Source: Euborellia annulipes (lineage: Eukaryota; Arthropoda; Insecta; Dermaptera; Anisolabididae). From it: a stretch of DNA of 64,000 bases. Under the pieces are notes generated by a model. It searched no databases. It saw only the letters and a list, made by a program, of their open reading frames with translations, and was not told the origin of the DNA. Numbering within the stretch: position 1 is the first letter of the stretch; the number at the start of each line of letters is the position of its first letter. This document shows positions 44,444 to 54,845 of this stretch, piece after piece. The DNA lies in contig JAKCPI010004939.1 of NCBI GenBank assembly GCA_023213315.1, forward strand, positions 1 to 64,000, read 5' to 3'. A program made the translations under genes and the position numbers.

Positions 44444-44639
44444 CTCAATTAAAAGAGCATTGAGACAAATAGTGGAGTTGTCAATTGATAAGGTATTATT
44501 ATACATATTATTGTACAAAAATACAATGCAATGCTTATCAGCCTTTTATGCGTCAAGTTAGAGATTAGGAACCGATCGAAGTTTCGGTTTCGACCGGCTC
44601 AAACCTGAGTTTGAAAAGATGTAATGAGACTTTTAAACC

Positions 44640-44950
44640 AAAAAAGAATAAAATAAAAAAAAGATTTAAAAAAAAATGCTTTTATTTAAATTGAACTAAA
44701 AAGAGAGAAATAAGAAAGAAATAATTTAATTGTTCTTGTTAAAATTTTTTAATATTTATGACTTAAAATAAAAGCGTGGGGCGCTTCGAAGTGATTCCTA
44801 GGCTCGCGCCCCACGCTTTTATTTTAAGTCATAAATATTAAAAAAATTTTAACAAGAACAATTAAATTATTTCTTTCTTATTTCTCTCTTTTTAGTTCAA
44901 TTTAAATAAAAGCATTTTTTTAAAAATCTTTTTTTTTATTTTTATTTTTA
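44640..44950. repeat. Large near-perfect palindrome, ~140-bp arms
   Basis: From AAAGATTTAAAAAAAAATGC through AATTGTTCTTGTTAAAATTT to GCGTGGGGCG (44774-44783), then a 23-base centre (CTTCGAAGTGATTCC within it), and the inverse from 44807. Arms are almost identical, so the repeat is recent or maintained. Confidence 0.88.
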
Positions 44951-44998
44951 TTTTAAGCTTTTTAGTCTTTTAGTCTTATCAAAAATCATCAATATGAT

Positions 44999-45850
44999 AA
45001 AGTACCACATTAGTTTGGCCTGTATTGATTTGGTTCAATTGAAAAATTATTCATTATCATAAAAAAATGACTCGTAAATATCAAAATTCAAAACTATAGT
45101 TAATAGGGCCTTATTTGCGTGAGGCTTCAAATAAAGTACCACATTAGTTTGGTCTATTTTGATCAAAACCACCATATAGTGGCGTCATCAAAAATGACTC
45201 TTAAGTATTACATTTTACACCTCTAGCCCATCGGGAAGTCTTTTGAAATTACATTAATTCGCGAAGGGTTTTAAATAAAGTACCACATTAATTTGGTCTA
45301 TTTTGATCAAAACCACCATATAGTGGCGTCATCAAAAATGACTCTTAAGTATTACATTTCACACCTCTAGCCCATCGGGAAGTCTTTTGAAATTACATTA
45401 ATTCGCGAAGGGTTTTAAATAAAGTACCACATTAATTTGGTCTATTTTGATCAAAACCACCATATAGTGGCGTCATCAAAAATGACTCTTAAGTATTACA
45501 TTTCACACCTCTAGCCCATCGGGAAGTCTTTTGAAATTACATTAATTCACGAAGGGTTTCAAATAAAAGTACCACATTAGTTTGGTCTATTTTGATCAAA
45601 ACCACCATATAGTGGCGTCATCAAAAATGACTCTTAAGTATTACATTTTACACCTCTAGCCCATCGGGAAGTCTTTTGAAATTACATTAATTCACGAAGG
45701 GTTTCAAATAAAGTACCACATTAGTTTGGTCCATTTTGGTAAAACCAAACTCACAATTTGCGTCATCAAAAATGACTCTTAAATATCAAATTTCACACCT
45801 CTAGCTCATCGGGAAGTGTCCTTAACAAAGCCATAAAGTTGGTGACCTTG
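44999..45850 (+). repeat. Tandem array of 144-bp units, about six copies
   Basis: Units start AAAGTACCACATTA at 44999, 45133, 45276, 45420, 45566 and 45710. Each has GGTCTATTTTGATCAAAACC, CATATAGTGGCGTCATC, AAAAATGACTCTTAAG and CTAGCCCATCGGGAAG. The first and last units are diverged. Confidence 0.93.
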
Positions 45851-45956
45851 AAAGAGTAAGTTAAATAAAAGCATTTAATAATTAAAAAAAAAAACTTCGA
45901 ATTTTCGGGCCCCCCCCCGAAAAAAAATTTCTATATACGCCCCTGTCGGATCCTCT

Positions 45957-46154
45957 TAAGCCCGTCGTACACGAGAACATTTTTCAAGCAATTTCTGGCG
46001 ACATTTCTGGCTCAATAAAAATGTCTTGAAAAACTGGCCTGAATTTCTAGCTTGAAAAAAAAAAAAAAAACTGTCATACACGAAGACATTTTTATGGAGC
46101 CAGAAATGTCGCCAGAAATTGCTTGAAAAATGTCCACGTATACGACGGGCTTTA
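45957..46154. mobile_element. Foldback MITE, ~198 bp
   Basis: TAAGCCCGTCGTACACG and (inverse) TAAAGCCCGTCGTATACG, with arms continuing through CATTTTTCAAGCAATTTC and CGACATTTCTGGCTC. A CCCCCCCCCGA...ATACGCCCCTG fragment of another MITE precedes it at 45909-45944. Confidence 0.83.
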
Positions 46155-46403
46155 TAGATAGAATATTGTTTTATTATTTCTTCAAATAAATGATTGAATT
46201 AAAATATCGAGATTATATTGATTTGTCTATTAAATTGAAAATCGACATATTTGTCTTTATTTTATTTAAATTTTATCTAAAATGATATGGATTTGTGTTA
46301 AATTTACTTAGAAATGAATAAGATACTTCATATTAAATGGTTCTTAAATTAGAAAATCATCAAGTTATATTAGAAAATGTTGAGTTATCTTTGACGCGCA
46401 GTG

Positions 46404-47628
46404 AGAGAGAAAGTATTGCGATTATGTCAAGAATTTAGAAGATTTTATAATCTTTTAAAAAATATTCCTTTGACTGCAACAATTTCAAGATAAAAAAGAA
46501 AGTGTAATTGCTCTCAAAGTTAAAACCGATCATAAAGCAGCCTCCTTATCCCTATTGACTATTGACTGCCAGCCCGGGGGCTGGCTGCTTCGTCGTTTCG
46601 CCTCCTTCCTTGTTCACAGGTGGCGGATTGGAGAATTTTTAATTTTCGCATGCGGCGTTTTGATTAATGGCCACAGATGGTGTGCGCTAACATAGAATGC
46701 ATGAACTTTAATCAGAAGACACCCTTCCTTTACGACCCTTGGGGCCTGGCACTATCGAGATTCATCATAAGAGCCGAGAGAGAGAAGAGAGAAAAAATGT
46801 TCCAGGCAGTTGCCTTTCAACCAAATGGATGATGACGGCATTCAATAAAAACGAGATGAGGAAAATGAATGAGCCCCAAGATAAGTGGCGATGGCGACTT
46901 CCTTATCAGAAGCCAATTCGAGGATTTGCTCAAATAATCCCCTCTCTCCCTTTTTTTTTCTCGGTTAATTTATTCCTCGTTTTGATGGAATTTCCTTGTA
47001 TCATTACAAATATCTCTCGTCCCTTTTATTCTTTACTTATTTCTAATTTTATTTCCATTTCAATTCCAATCATTTTTTTCTGATTTCTTAATAAAAGAAA
47101 TTCTTTAAAAGAAAAAGATAGCAGAATGTAATAATAGAGCCCAGATGTTCATGCACAATCAAACCTTAAAATATGCATGCATTAATGCACTATAAAATGA
47201 CCAAATATGCACAATGAAGGGAAAAAAAAAATATTCTATCAAAATTGAGTCTCTTTTATATTATAATTTATATTATATTTTTATTTTTTGGAACGAAGTT
47301 CTTTAACGCGGCTTACGGAGGTGAATTGGGAGAAAATAACGGGATATCATAACAAAAATGAGTTCCCTCAAAAATGCGTTCCCTCGCCCGAGCGACGGCG
47401 GAGGTTAGCCGAAGCCTAGGCTAGGCCACGCCCACCTTCTCTTACTCTCTATTTCTTTCTATTTACCGTAGGCGGGAAATTGCTCGTCTAAGGCGAGGAA
47501 GGCTTTCCAGGGAGCGCAGCCCCTTGGATAGACGGAAAGCCCGCCGAAGGCGAAAAGAAAAAAAATAATTTGTTTTAAAAATAAAGAAAAGAATTTTTTT
47601 TATTTTTAAAACAAATTATTTTTTTCTT
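46404..47628. other. Unique region with a balanced-composition block; no gene recognised
   Basis: 46540-46950 is less AT-rich (CCAGCCCGGGGGCTGGCTGC, a hairpin; TCATAAGAGCCGAGAGAG) and free of the known repeats, so it could hold an exon or promoter, but no splice-bounded frame with a known domain was found. 47380-47560 is GC-rich with CGAAGGCG words like those in the Helitron 3' array. Confidence 0.35.
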
Positions 47629-47690
47629 TTTACTTTCTCTTACCTATAGCCTATATGTTATATTATATATAGAAAGAAAAAACTCCAAAG
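47629..47690 (-). repeat. HPR terminal hairpin only
   Basis: TTACTTTCTCTTACCTATAG followed by an AT-rich return arm to TATATAGAAAGAAAAA. No body follows. Confidence 0.7.
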
Positions 47691-47793
47691 TAAAAAAAGT
47701 AAAATTGTAAAGCCAAAAAATAAATGTATGCGGCAAAATTTATTCATGGGACCGCAAAAATCTAGTGGAAAATACATTGTCAAATTGTACAAA

Positions 47794-48480
47794 AAAAAAT
47801 CTGGTGTGACTGGCGCATAGCACACAACTTTCTCTTACCTTCGGTAATCGAAAGTTGTGTTCGGTGCTTGTCACACCAGATTTTTTGTGTCGACATATAT
47901 TTAGTTCCCGACATGACAGTACGGAATATATGAATTCAGATGTAAAATTTATAAGTATGGGAAAATATTTATATTTAGTTACCATGGCAACCATTTCTCC
48001 TATCTTCCCTATGAAATACAAGAGTAAAGTGGTCTTCAGAAGATTTCAATTGCAAAATGAGAATATACATTTGAAAGAGCATCTAAAAAATAATTGATTT
48101 TTGAATTTTAAAAAAATCGTTGGAGCAAATTTTGAGAAAATCGAAAAAAACTGAAAAAAGTACATCAGTAAAGTGCTAGTACTCTTTGGCCGATTTTGAT
48201 TAAAAGCTTATTTTTCCGGTCCCGGGGGGTGTTTAACTTAAATATAAAATTTCAACCTCGTAGCTCAATTCCTTCATGCTTAAAATTGAACACACACACA
48301 CCCACCCACACACCCACCCACCCACACACAGACAGACCATGTCGCGAAAACCACTTTTTTGGATTCAGGGGACCTCAAAACGTGAAGATCCATCAAAATC
48401 TCGACATCGAATTTTTGACATGAATCCAATACTTTCTCTCTCTATATATATTACATATATACATAGGTAAGAAAAAGTAA
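47794..48480 (+). repeat. HPR repeat, complete reference copy
   Basis: Palindrome 47797-47885: AAATCTGGTGTGACTGGC, TTTCTCTTACCTTCGGTAAT, TGTCACACCAGATTTTTTG. Then the body: GTTACCATGGCAACC, CAGAAGATTTCAATTGC, TTGGCCGATTTTGATTAAA, the (ACACCC) microsatellite, CCATGTCGCGAAAACCAC, GGACCTCAAAACGTGAAG and CTCGACATCGAATTTTTG. The terminal hairpin is AATACTTTCTCTCTCTATAT to AGGTAAGAAAAAGTAAAA. Short frames in it (both strands) are artefacts. Confidence 0.96.
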
Positions 48481-48536
48481 AATGTATGGTATTAAGAAAA
48501 ATCAGAAATAAAATATATATTATTATTATTATTATA

Positions 48537-48583
48537 TATAAAGAAAATTGTGTGCTGTGCGACCAGTCACACCAGATTTTTTA
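48537..48583 (-). repeat. HPR palindrome arm fragment
   Basis: AGAAAATTGTGTGCTGTGCG and ACCAGTCACACCAGATTTTT; half of the palindrome only. Confidence 0.75.
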
Positions 48584-48942
48584 AATAATATTCATATTAA
48601 ATTATTGTATATTTGGAGTTGAAGAACAGGCGCGCGGGTCTTCGTTCGTGGCGGGGTCTCACGACCCCACACGTTTGTTTTTTTTTTATTATAACAAGCA
48701 ATTTCTGTAAATTTTCTTCGTTTAAAGGACTGAGAACCCGTTCTTAAACGCAGAAAATCATCTTTGAATTGACAGGCGCATACTTGAAAGAAGAAATCTG
48801 GGACAAATCGAGATTGAAATGTTCATCTTTTACATTTCCACCCTGTAAATTTGAAAATATTAAAAATAATTTTAAATTTTTGTCACATAAACTAGACTTT
48901 AAAAGCAAAAACACAAAAATATTCAAAACTTGCTTTTTACTT

Positions 48943-49016
48943 TCTCTTACCTCTATATATGTTAATATATATAGAGAGAGAAAGTATTGGATTCATGTCA
49001 AAAATTCGATGTCGGA
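48943..49016 (-). repeat. HPR tail, short
   Basis: TTACTTTCTCTTACC hairpin and CATGTCAAAAATTCGATGTC, interrupted at about 49016. A poly-T and C-run segment (49017-49148) follows; it may be an eroded MITE. Confidence 0.8.
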
Positions 49017-49149
49017 TATAGACGTTTTTTTTTTTTTTTTTAATAAATTATCACTTAATAATATTTTTTTTTATTGCGAGCAGATAACTCTCCCTGACCT
49101 ACCACCCCCCCCCCCAGTCATCCACCCTCGAGGGATAGTGTTTGACATT

Positions 49150-49476
49150 TTAAAGAGCATCTAAAAAATAATTGATTTTTGAATTTTAATCAAAATCCTT
49201 AGCCCGAATTTTGAGAAAATCGAAAAAAAACTGAAAAAGTGCATCAGTAAAGTACTAGTACTCTTTAGTCGATTTTGTTCAAAAGCTTCGTGTCACGTCC
49301 CATGGGGGTGCCTAACTTAAATATAAAATTTCAACCTCCTAGCTCTTTTCGTTCTTGAGATGCACTTTTTTGGATTCAAAACGTGTATATCCATCAAAAT
49401 CTCGACATCGAATTACTGATATGAATGCAGTACTTTCTTTATATATATTAACATATATATAGGTAAGAGAAAATAA
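49150..49476 (+). repeat. HPR repeat, tail half
   Basis: AAAGAGCATCTAAAAAATAA to GCAGTACTTTCTTTATATAT and the AGGTAAGAGAAAATAAAA end. It is opposite in orientation to 48943-49016. Confidence 0.85.
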
Positions 49477-50122
49477 AAATTTAGTTAATAAAAAGGGAAA
49501 TTCATTTATCATGTTAAAATATTAAATTATCTTTTATTCTTGTTTTGTTTTTTTCTTTTTTCTAATTCCAAGAATAGAATATTTTTTTATTTCATTTTTA
49601 TTGTTTCTGGGAAAAAATGACGTCAGAGCTATTGTTTGGCATCCCGACAGCCTGACCTAGAGCAGAAAGCAGGCGATTTAAGAGAGTATCTCTTTCTCTC
49701 TTCCACTCACAGTCTTCTGTCTCTTTCTACTCAATGAATAAATCTAAAGGAAAGCAAATTAGCAATTTAGCCAGCAGATGGCAGAATCGTACGGCAATAC
49801 GATTTAATCTCATATGTACTTAATAATAGAGGCTCTATTAATGAAAAACTCAAAAACTAATTGTTCAATTGTTTTGAAATTTTATACACATAAACTAGGG
49901 GTAGAGACCAACAACTGGAAAGCTTTTGGTAAACATCGGACCATTAGGGGAGGCTCTAGGAGGGGGACAAATATTTTTTTTTCTTTTATCACCTATAATT
50001 TTTTTTTTATATATTCAGAAACTAGACTTTCTCCCTAGTTAAATGATATATGTAAAATTAGGAGGGGGGACAGGTGGTGCGCTCGGCTTAGTCCCACCCT
50101 TTATTTATTTATTTTTTTTTAA
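49477..50122. other. No gene seen
   Basis: AT-rich. AGGGGGGACAGGTGGTGCGC near 50064 is a MITE-like G-rich patch without defined ends. Confidence 0.3.
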
Positions 50123-50188
50123 TTGGCCCCAACGATTTTGTTTAAAATTCATAAATCAATTATTTTTTTAGAAGCTATTTAAAATATA
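50123..50188 (-). repeat. HPR body piece left of the Helitron insertion
   Basis: CCCCAACGATTTTGTTTAAA to GAAGCTATTTAAAATATA. The copy resumes at 51409 with CATATTCTCATTTTACCC. Confidence 0.8.
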
Positions 50189-51050
50189 CTAGCCTGCGGG
50201 GGACCCTCGCCTTTTCTTTTTTTTTTTTTTTTTAAACTTTCACACTCTCTCCCTTCACATCTTATTTAAGCCATTTGGTATCCAAATGCCTTAAATAAGA
50301 TCATCGGACTGCCTGGGGTCCGAACCCGCGACGTTCGGTATACGAGGTTAGCACTCTAACCCCTACACCAAGCCCCGAGGGCTCGCCTTTTCTTAATTAT
50401 AAAAAAACAGCCGCGCCGCGCGCCTCGGCGGGCTCCGTGTCTAGGGGGGGGCTACGCCCCCTGGACCCTCGCAGCTGGGCCCGGCCTGCGGCGGACCTCG
50501 CCTTTCTTAATTATTAAAAACTGCGTGGCTTCTAGAGCAGGGGGCTACGCCCCCTGGACCCCCCACCAGCTGGCTCGGGCCCGCCTGCGGCGGACCTCGC
50601 CTTTCTTAATGAGAAACTGCGTGGCGTCTAGAGGAGGGGGCTACGCCCCCCGGACCCCCACCAGTGGCTCGGGCGCCTGCGGCGGACCCTCGCCTTTCTT
50701 AATTATGAAATTAAAATTATTATTACTAACAACTAAGTATTCCAGTCCAGTGCCTGCTTGAGGATTTGTTTACATTCATGGAATACACAAATGAAAATAA
50801 TACAAAAATATTTCTCTGTACATTTCCTATGGGAGAAATCGTAAATTTAGGAATTAATAACTCAAAAAGTTATGGGAACTTCGGGACCCGAGTATTTTTC
50901 CGGGACTCTGTATAGCGTCCTCTATAAGACTGCAAAATTTCGTTTCAAAATTCCAATGGGAAGTTGGTCAAACAGAGCGTGACAGACGGACAGACAGACG
51001 GACAGACGGACAGACAGACAGACGGACACTCCGCAATTATTATATATAGA
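50189..51050 (-). mobile_element. Non-autonomous Helitron, 862 bp, minus strand
   Basis: On the minus strand it starts TCTATATATAATAATTGCGG after an A (51051) and ends GCAGGCTAG before a T (50188). The 5' part has the GTCCGTCTGTCTG array and CCAACTTCCCATTGG-like sequence. The 3' part has three GC-rich units (GGGTCCAGGGGGCGTAGCC, GCGAGGTCCGCCGCAGG) similar to those at 26086-26400. A SINE is inserted near the 3' end. No protein frame. Confidence 0.85.
50218..50381 (-). repeat. SINE-A inserted in the Helitron, TSD CTCGCCTTTTCT, internally deleted
   Basis: Poly-T, CTTTCACACTCTCTCCC, then a jump to CTTATTTAAGCCATTTGG, ATCATCGGACTGCCTGGGGT, and the B and A boxes inverse. About 100 bp around GCCGAAAAGAC are missing. 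Exact 12-bp duplications lie at 50206-50217 and 50382-50393. Confidence 0.92.
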
Positions 51051-51408
51051 TTATTATTATTATTACTAAGTATTCCAGTCCAGTGCCTGCTTGAGGATTT
51101 GTTTACATTCAAAGAATACACAACTGCAAAGAATACGTAAATATTTCTCTATACATTTCCTATATGGATGAAATCGTAACTTTAAGAATTAATAACTCAA
51201 AAAGTTATAGGAATTTCGGGACCCGAGTATTTTTCCGGGACTCTCCATAACGTCCTCTATAAGAATGCAAAATTTCGTTTCAAAATTCCAACGGGAAGTT
51301 GGTCAAACAGAGCGTGACAGACGGACAGACAGACGGACAGGCGGACAAACAGACGGACGGACGGACGGACGGACAGACAGACGGACACTCCGCAATTATT
51401 ATATATAC
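51051..51408 (-). mobile_element. Helitron 5' part, outer copy
   Basis: Repeats the 5' half of 50189-51050 (TATTCCAGTCCAGTGCCTGC, GACCCGAGTATTTTTCCGGG, the GACGGACAGACA array), ending at CTCCGCAATTATTATATATA. The inner Helitron follows where its 3' half should be. Confidence 0.8.
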
Positions 51409-51489
51409 ATATTCTCATTTTACCCTGAATTCTTCTGAAGACCACTTTACTCTTGTACTCCATAGAAAAGAGAAGAAATGGTTGCCATG

Positions 51490-51722
51490 CAGGGCCGGAT
51501 CTAGGGGGGGCAGTGGGTGCACGTGCCCCGGGCGGCAGATATCAGGGGGCGGCAAATTTTGCGCTTCTAAAAAAGGTAAAATATTTTTTCGGACGGGAAA
51601 ATTTGGTTCCGCGAAAAAAAAAATTTTTCGGAGAAAAATTTTTGAGATCAGGGAAAATTTTAAGGAGGGGGCGGCAAATTAAATTTTGCCCCCCCCTAAA
51701 AAATCTCCTAGTTCCGGCCCTG
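51490..51722. mobile_element. hAT-like MITE, 233 bp, TSD TTGCCATG, in an HPR
   Basis: Ends CAGGGCCGGATCTAGG and (inverse) CAGGGCCGGAACTAGG. Exact duplications at 51482-51489 and 51723-51730. The frames spanning it are artefacts. Confidence 0.95.
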
Positions 51723-51757
51723 TTGCCATGGCAACAAAATATAAATATTTTCACATA

Positions 51758-51922
51758 TTTTTTTAAACACTCACACTTTTTTTCTCATTCACACTCACAC
51801 TCACACACACATTCACACATTCTTTTCGGCAACTTAGGCCATTTAAGACTTTTGACGATAACCGTTATATTATTTATAATATCTATTGGGGGTCCAGGCA
51901 TTCTTATTTAAGCCATTTGGTA
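51758..51922 (-). repeat. SINE-A, 5'-truncated, TSD TCACATA, in an HPR
   Basis: Poly-T, CTCATTCACACTCACAC, CTTTTCGGCAACTTAGGCC, GGGGGTCCAGGCATTCTTAT and AGCCATTTGGTA. The head is missing, as in LINE-driven truncation. The 7-bp duplications lie at 51751-51757 and 51923-51929. Confidence 0.85.
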
Positions 51923-52120
51923 TCACATACTTATAAATTGTACATCTTGAAATCTTATATATCGGCCGAAACTAAATATATGAAGACACGAAAAATCTGG
52001 TGTGACAAGCACAGAACACAATTTTCGATTACCGAAGGTTGTGTTCTGTGCAACAGTCACACCAGATTTTTTGAAGAAACAAATAACCCAAAAGTTCATT
52101 GCTCTTTCCTTCTCCATTAT

Positions 52121-52679
52121 TGTAACCGGCAAATTAATTTATTTTAATTTTAATTTATTCCAATTCTAAATTCCCAATTTTATTTTTATTTTTAATCCAA
52201 TTCATTTATTTTCTCAAGTAGAAAATCCGTTTATTTACTCTAAAATTTTTCTAACGTCTTTTAACGACTTTTTGTATAAAATTTCCGTCGCCTCATGCGA
52301 ACGACACGAGCACTTCAAATTGCTTTGTGACTCTCGTCTCGTAAAGTCGCATTGGTTATTCACAATATTTTTGCGTCCTGCAAAATTAATTCGACAGCCC
52401 TTGTCAATATTATTATATTTTTTTATTACATAACCCTTATGTATTAATACTTTTTTTCTGGTTAATTAATGACCCAGTTTTTTTTCTCTAATTAAAATAT
52501 TTCTACGTTCTACAACTTGTTATACATTTTTATCGTTATTTATTATATTATTGTATCATTTTAAAGAAGAATTAAACCAATTACGTGTTAATTAATAATT
52601 GTTAAATCAAAATTTCGTGTTGTCATTTGGTGTGTGTGCGTGTGAACCCTTCCCCCACCATCAACCATCTTCAACGACA
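52121..52679 (+). mobile_element. Candidate LTR followed by a primer-binding-site-like sequence
   Basis: A 559-bp segment begins TGTAACCGGC and ends CAACGACA. Three bases later comes TTGGCAGCGGGA, which looks like the 3'-tRNA-complementary primer-binding site of Gypsy or BEL/Pao elements. TG...CA ends and a short offset to the site fit an LTR. No second LTR, gag or pol was seen, so this would be a 5' LTR remnant or chance resemblance. Confidence 0.4.
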
Positions 52680-53437
52680 AATTGGCAGCGGGAAACGAAA
52701 ATTCATCCTAACTGGTACCCATCCTGGAGCCAGCAGAAAATCATCTATCATAAATAGCATCCAACCTGGAGCTAACTGCATAATATCTATTATAAATGGC
52801 CACACTTTTATTATTAGAGATATATTCATTTATATTGAACCAGAAATGAAGTTTCTCTGAAACAACTTTAAACGTCAGGCAAAGTTTGTTATTTATTTAA
52901 ATCTTTTGGCATGTAAATCTCATAAATTTGTCTTATGTTAGAATGCGTGTGCATATGCTCTCTAAAATAAACATATATACTTCGCCTTTTCTTGAGTATA
53001 ATAAGTTTTAGAGCGAATCTCTTGTTTATGATATTTATTTTATTTTATTTTTGCATACTCAAATGATTTTAAACTTTTTATTATTGAAAACTCCGGAAGT
53101 TTAAAAGAAATTAAAGAACGTGACAAAACAGAATCGGCATAAAAATTTGTTAAGGAAAAAAAAAATAAAAACTCATTTGATGTGTTTTTGTTTCTTCTTT
53201 AAAGGAAACGGAAGGAATAATTTTGGATCTTTCACACACCATTTGATTATAAAATTTATTTAAAACTTATCTCATTAAAAATATATCCTTTGAAAGATAA
53301 TCATTTTTAAGAGTCTGTCGTCTTCTTTTCTTTCTTTCATTTATCCATATTTCTTTTTGAAATGGAATTAAACCTTTCGCATTTGCACGCTTTACGCGTC
53401 GATTGCCCTTCTAACTTTTATTAAGGCGGAATAGGAC
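52680..53437. other. No gene seen; possible LTR-element leader
   Basis: GGAGCCAGCAGAAAATCATC is echoed as GGAGCTAACTGCATAATATC within the 77-residue plus frame at 52627-52860, an imperfect ~45-bp duplication. No known domain. Confidence 0.3.
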
Positions 53438-53649
53438 CGAAGGTATTACGCATGTTTTTCCCGAGTAGTGTGTCATAAAAAGTATGCCCAAAAAATCAAA
53501 AATTTGCCAAGAGATGTCAGAATGGTAGCTAATAATATTTAATGCATTTGGTTGATTTTCATTGATCTTTTAACAATAAATACTTTATAAATGTTATTAT
53601 ATATTATGTATCTTTTATAAAAGCATAAAAATATATAAATATATACAAA
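53438..53649 (+). repeat. Dispersed repeat, copy 1 of a ~210-bp pair
   Basis: TTACGCATGTTTTTCCCGA, TATGCCCAAAAAATCAAAAA and GATGTCAGAATGGTAGCT to AAGCATAAAAATATATAAAT; nearly identical to 58840-59052. Confidence 0.9.
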
Positions 53650-54379
53650 AGGATGTGGCGTGCCAAGTAATATGAATGATAATAGGAGCAGGCTAGGCTT
53701 TTGGCAAATGAGAAAATAACTTTTTAGAGTGTTTTCTCCGAATATTTCGAAGGCATTTATTAGCACTTCTTCATCAGCAGGTGTACAAATAAAATAAAAA
53801 ATAAAATAATTAGAGTGAGTTTATACATATTTAAATATAGAAATTAAAATTAATAATGCTATTGTACCTCACGTCTGAGAGGCAGATCTATACATTATAA
53901 CCAGCGCTCGCAAGCAATAAGGCGTCAATGACAAATAATTTGTTTAATTATATCAAATAGATGCCTCAAATCAAACGAAAGGTCAACGTATCGGGATTTA
54001 AATAGATTAATATATTTGTTATTAAAAAGAAAATGTCATTGAACAGGTGGAAATTTTAATAAATTATTAGATAGAAATAAAATAAAATAATATGCCATCC
54101 GACAAGCCTTCGGTGTCTAAAAACAATACAAATCAAAATTTTTTCTCATTGACCTATCTCCCACCCACGTTTGGAAGAATAAAAACGCCATACCCGATCT
54201 CTATAAGAAAATTTTTTTTATTATTTGAAATTCCTATCGGGATCCCCTTTTATTTGCCCGAGGTGCTTGCGTGCTCGAAGCCACACACCCGGCCGGCCTC
54301 TGGCCGTGGCCATCTAGCTGCACCCAGTGAAGTTAAGAAAATTTTACATTTTGAAATTCGAATGTTCCATACTCTCATA
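53650..54379. other. No gene seen; one hammerhead-like motif
   Basis: CTGATGAAGAAG...GCCTTCGAAATATTC lies on the minus strand at 53741-53780. A CTAGGC(TTT) and CCGGCCGGCCTC patch occurs near 54285. Otherwise AT-rich. Confidence 0.35.
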
Positions 54380-54387
54380 AACTAAAT

Positions 54388-54845
54388 CAGGGCCGGAGCA
54401 AGCTATTCTGCCGCCCTAGGCAAGATATTTTTTTTGGCGCCCCCCCCCCAAAAAAAAAACTTTAAAAATTTAATTTGTCGCCCCCTCCTTAAAATTTTCC
54501 CCGATCTCAAAAATTTTTCCGCGAAATTTTTTTTTTTTTTCGCGGAACCAAAATTTTTTCCCGTCCGAAAAAATTTTTTACCTTTTTTTAGAGACAGTAA
54601 ATTTTTGCCGCCCGCGGAACATATATTTTTTTTTACCGCCCGTAAAAATATTTTACCTTTTTTTAGAGACACAAAATTTTTGCAGAAAAAATTTTTTACT
54701 TTTTTTAGAGACACTAAATTTTTGCAGCCCGCGGAACCAAATTTTTTTTCGGGTGCCGCTTGTAGGACCAAATTTTTTTTTTTATTTTTCACTTTTTGCC
54801 GCCCTAGGCGGCCGCCTAGTTTGCCTAGTGGACGCGCCGCCCCTG
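54388..54845. mobile_element. hAT-like MITE, 458 bp, TSD AACTAAAT, in an HPR
   Basis: Ends CAGGGCCGGAGCAAGC and (inverse) CAGGGGCGGCGCGTCC. The interior has repeated TTTTGCCGCCCGCGGAACC-like units. Exact duplications at 54380-54387 and 54846-54853. The 175- and 161-residue frames on its two strands mirror each other and are not genes. Confidence 0.9.

Larger units (their letters stand above)
43777..46403. mobile_element. Tc1-like MITE (CGC family), split by a 2.1-kb block of nested elements
   Basis: Left part 43777-44065 (GTAGCACTTTG, AAGTAAATTTAACACAAATC, TCTTTCCATTTCAG). Right part from about 46198 (ATATCGAGATTATATTGATT) to TTTGACGCGCAGTG. Between them lie a hammerhead-like unit, a MITE, a large palindrome, a 144-bp tandem array and a foldback. 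Confidence 0.72.
51409..52073 (-). repeat. HPR repeat, continued, split by a MITE and a SINE
   Basis: TTCTTCTGAAGACCACTTTA, GAAATGGTTGCCATG, [MITE], TTGCCATGGCAACAAAATAT, TCACATA, [SINE], CTTATAAATTGTACATCTTG, TATATCGGCCGAAACTAAAT, and the palindrome to CACACCAGATTTTTTG. Its two outer insertions bear target duplications. Confidence 0.92.

Noticed and set aside
45133..45850. CRISPR-like array
   Set aside because: Contiguous 144-bp tandem units, no short repeats with unique spacers, in an animal genome.
51299..51911. Plus-strand frames of 127 and 152 residues
   Set aside because: They cross a Helitron microsatellite, an HPR, a MITE and a SINE; chance openness.
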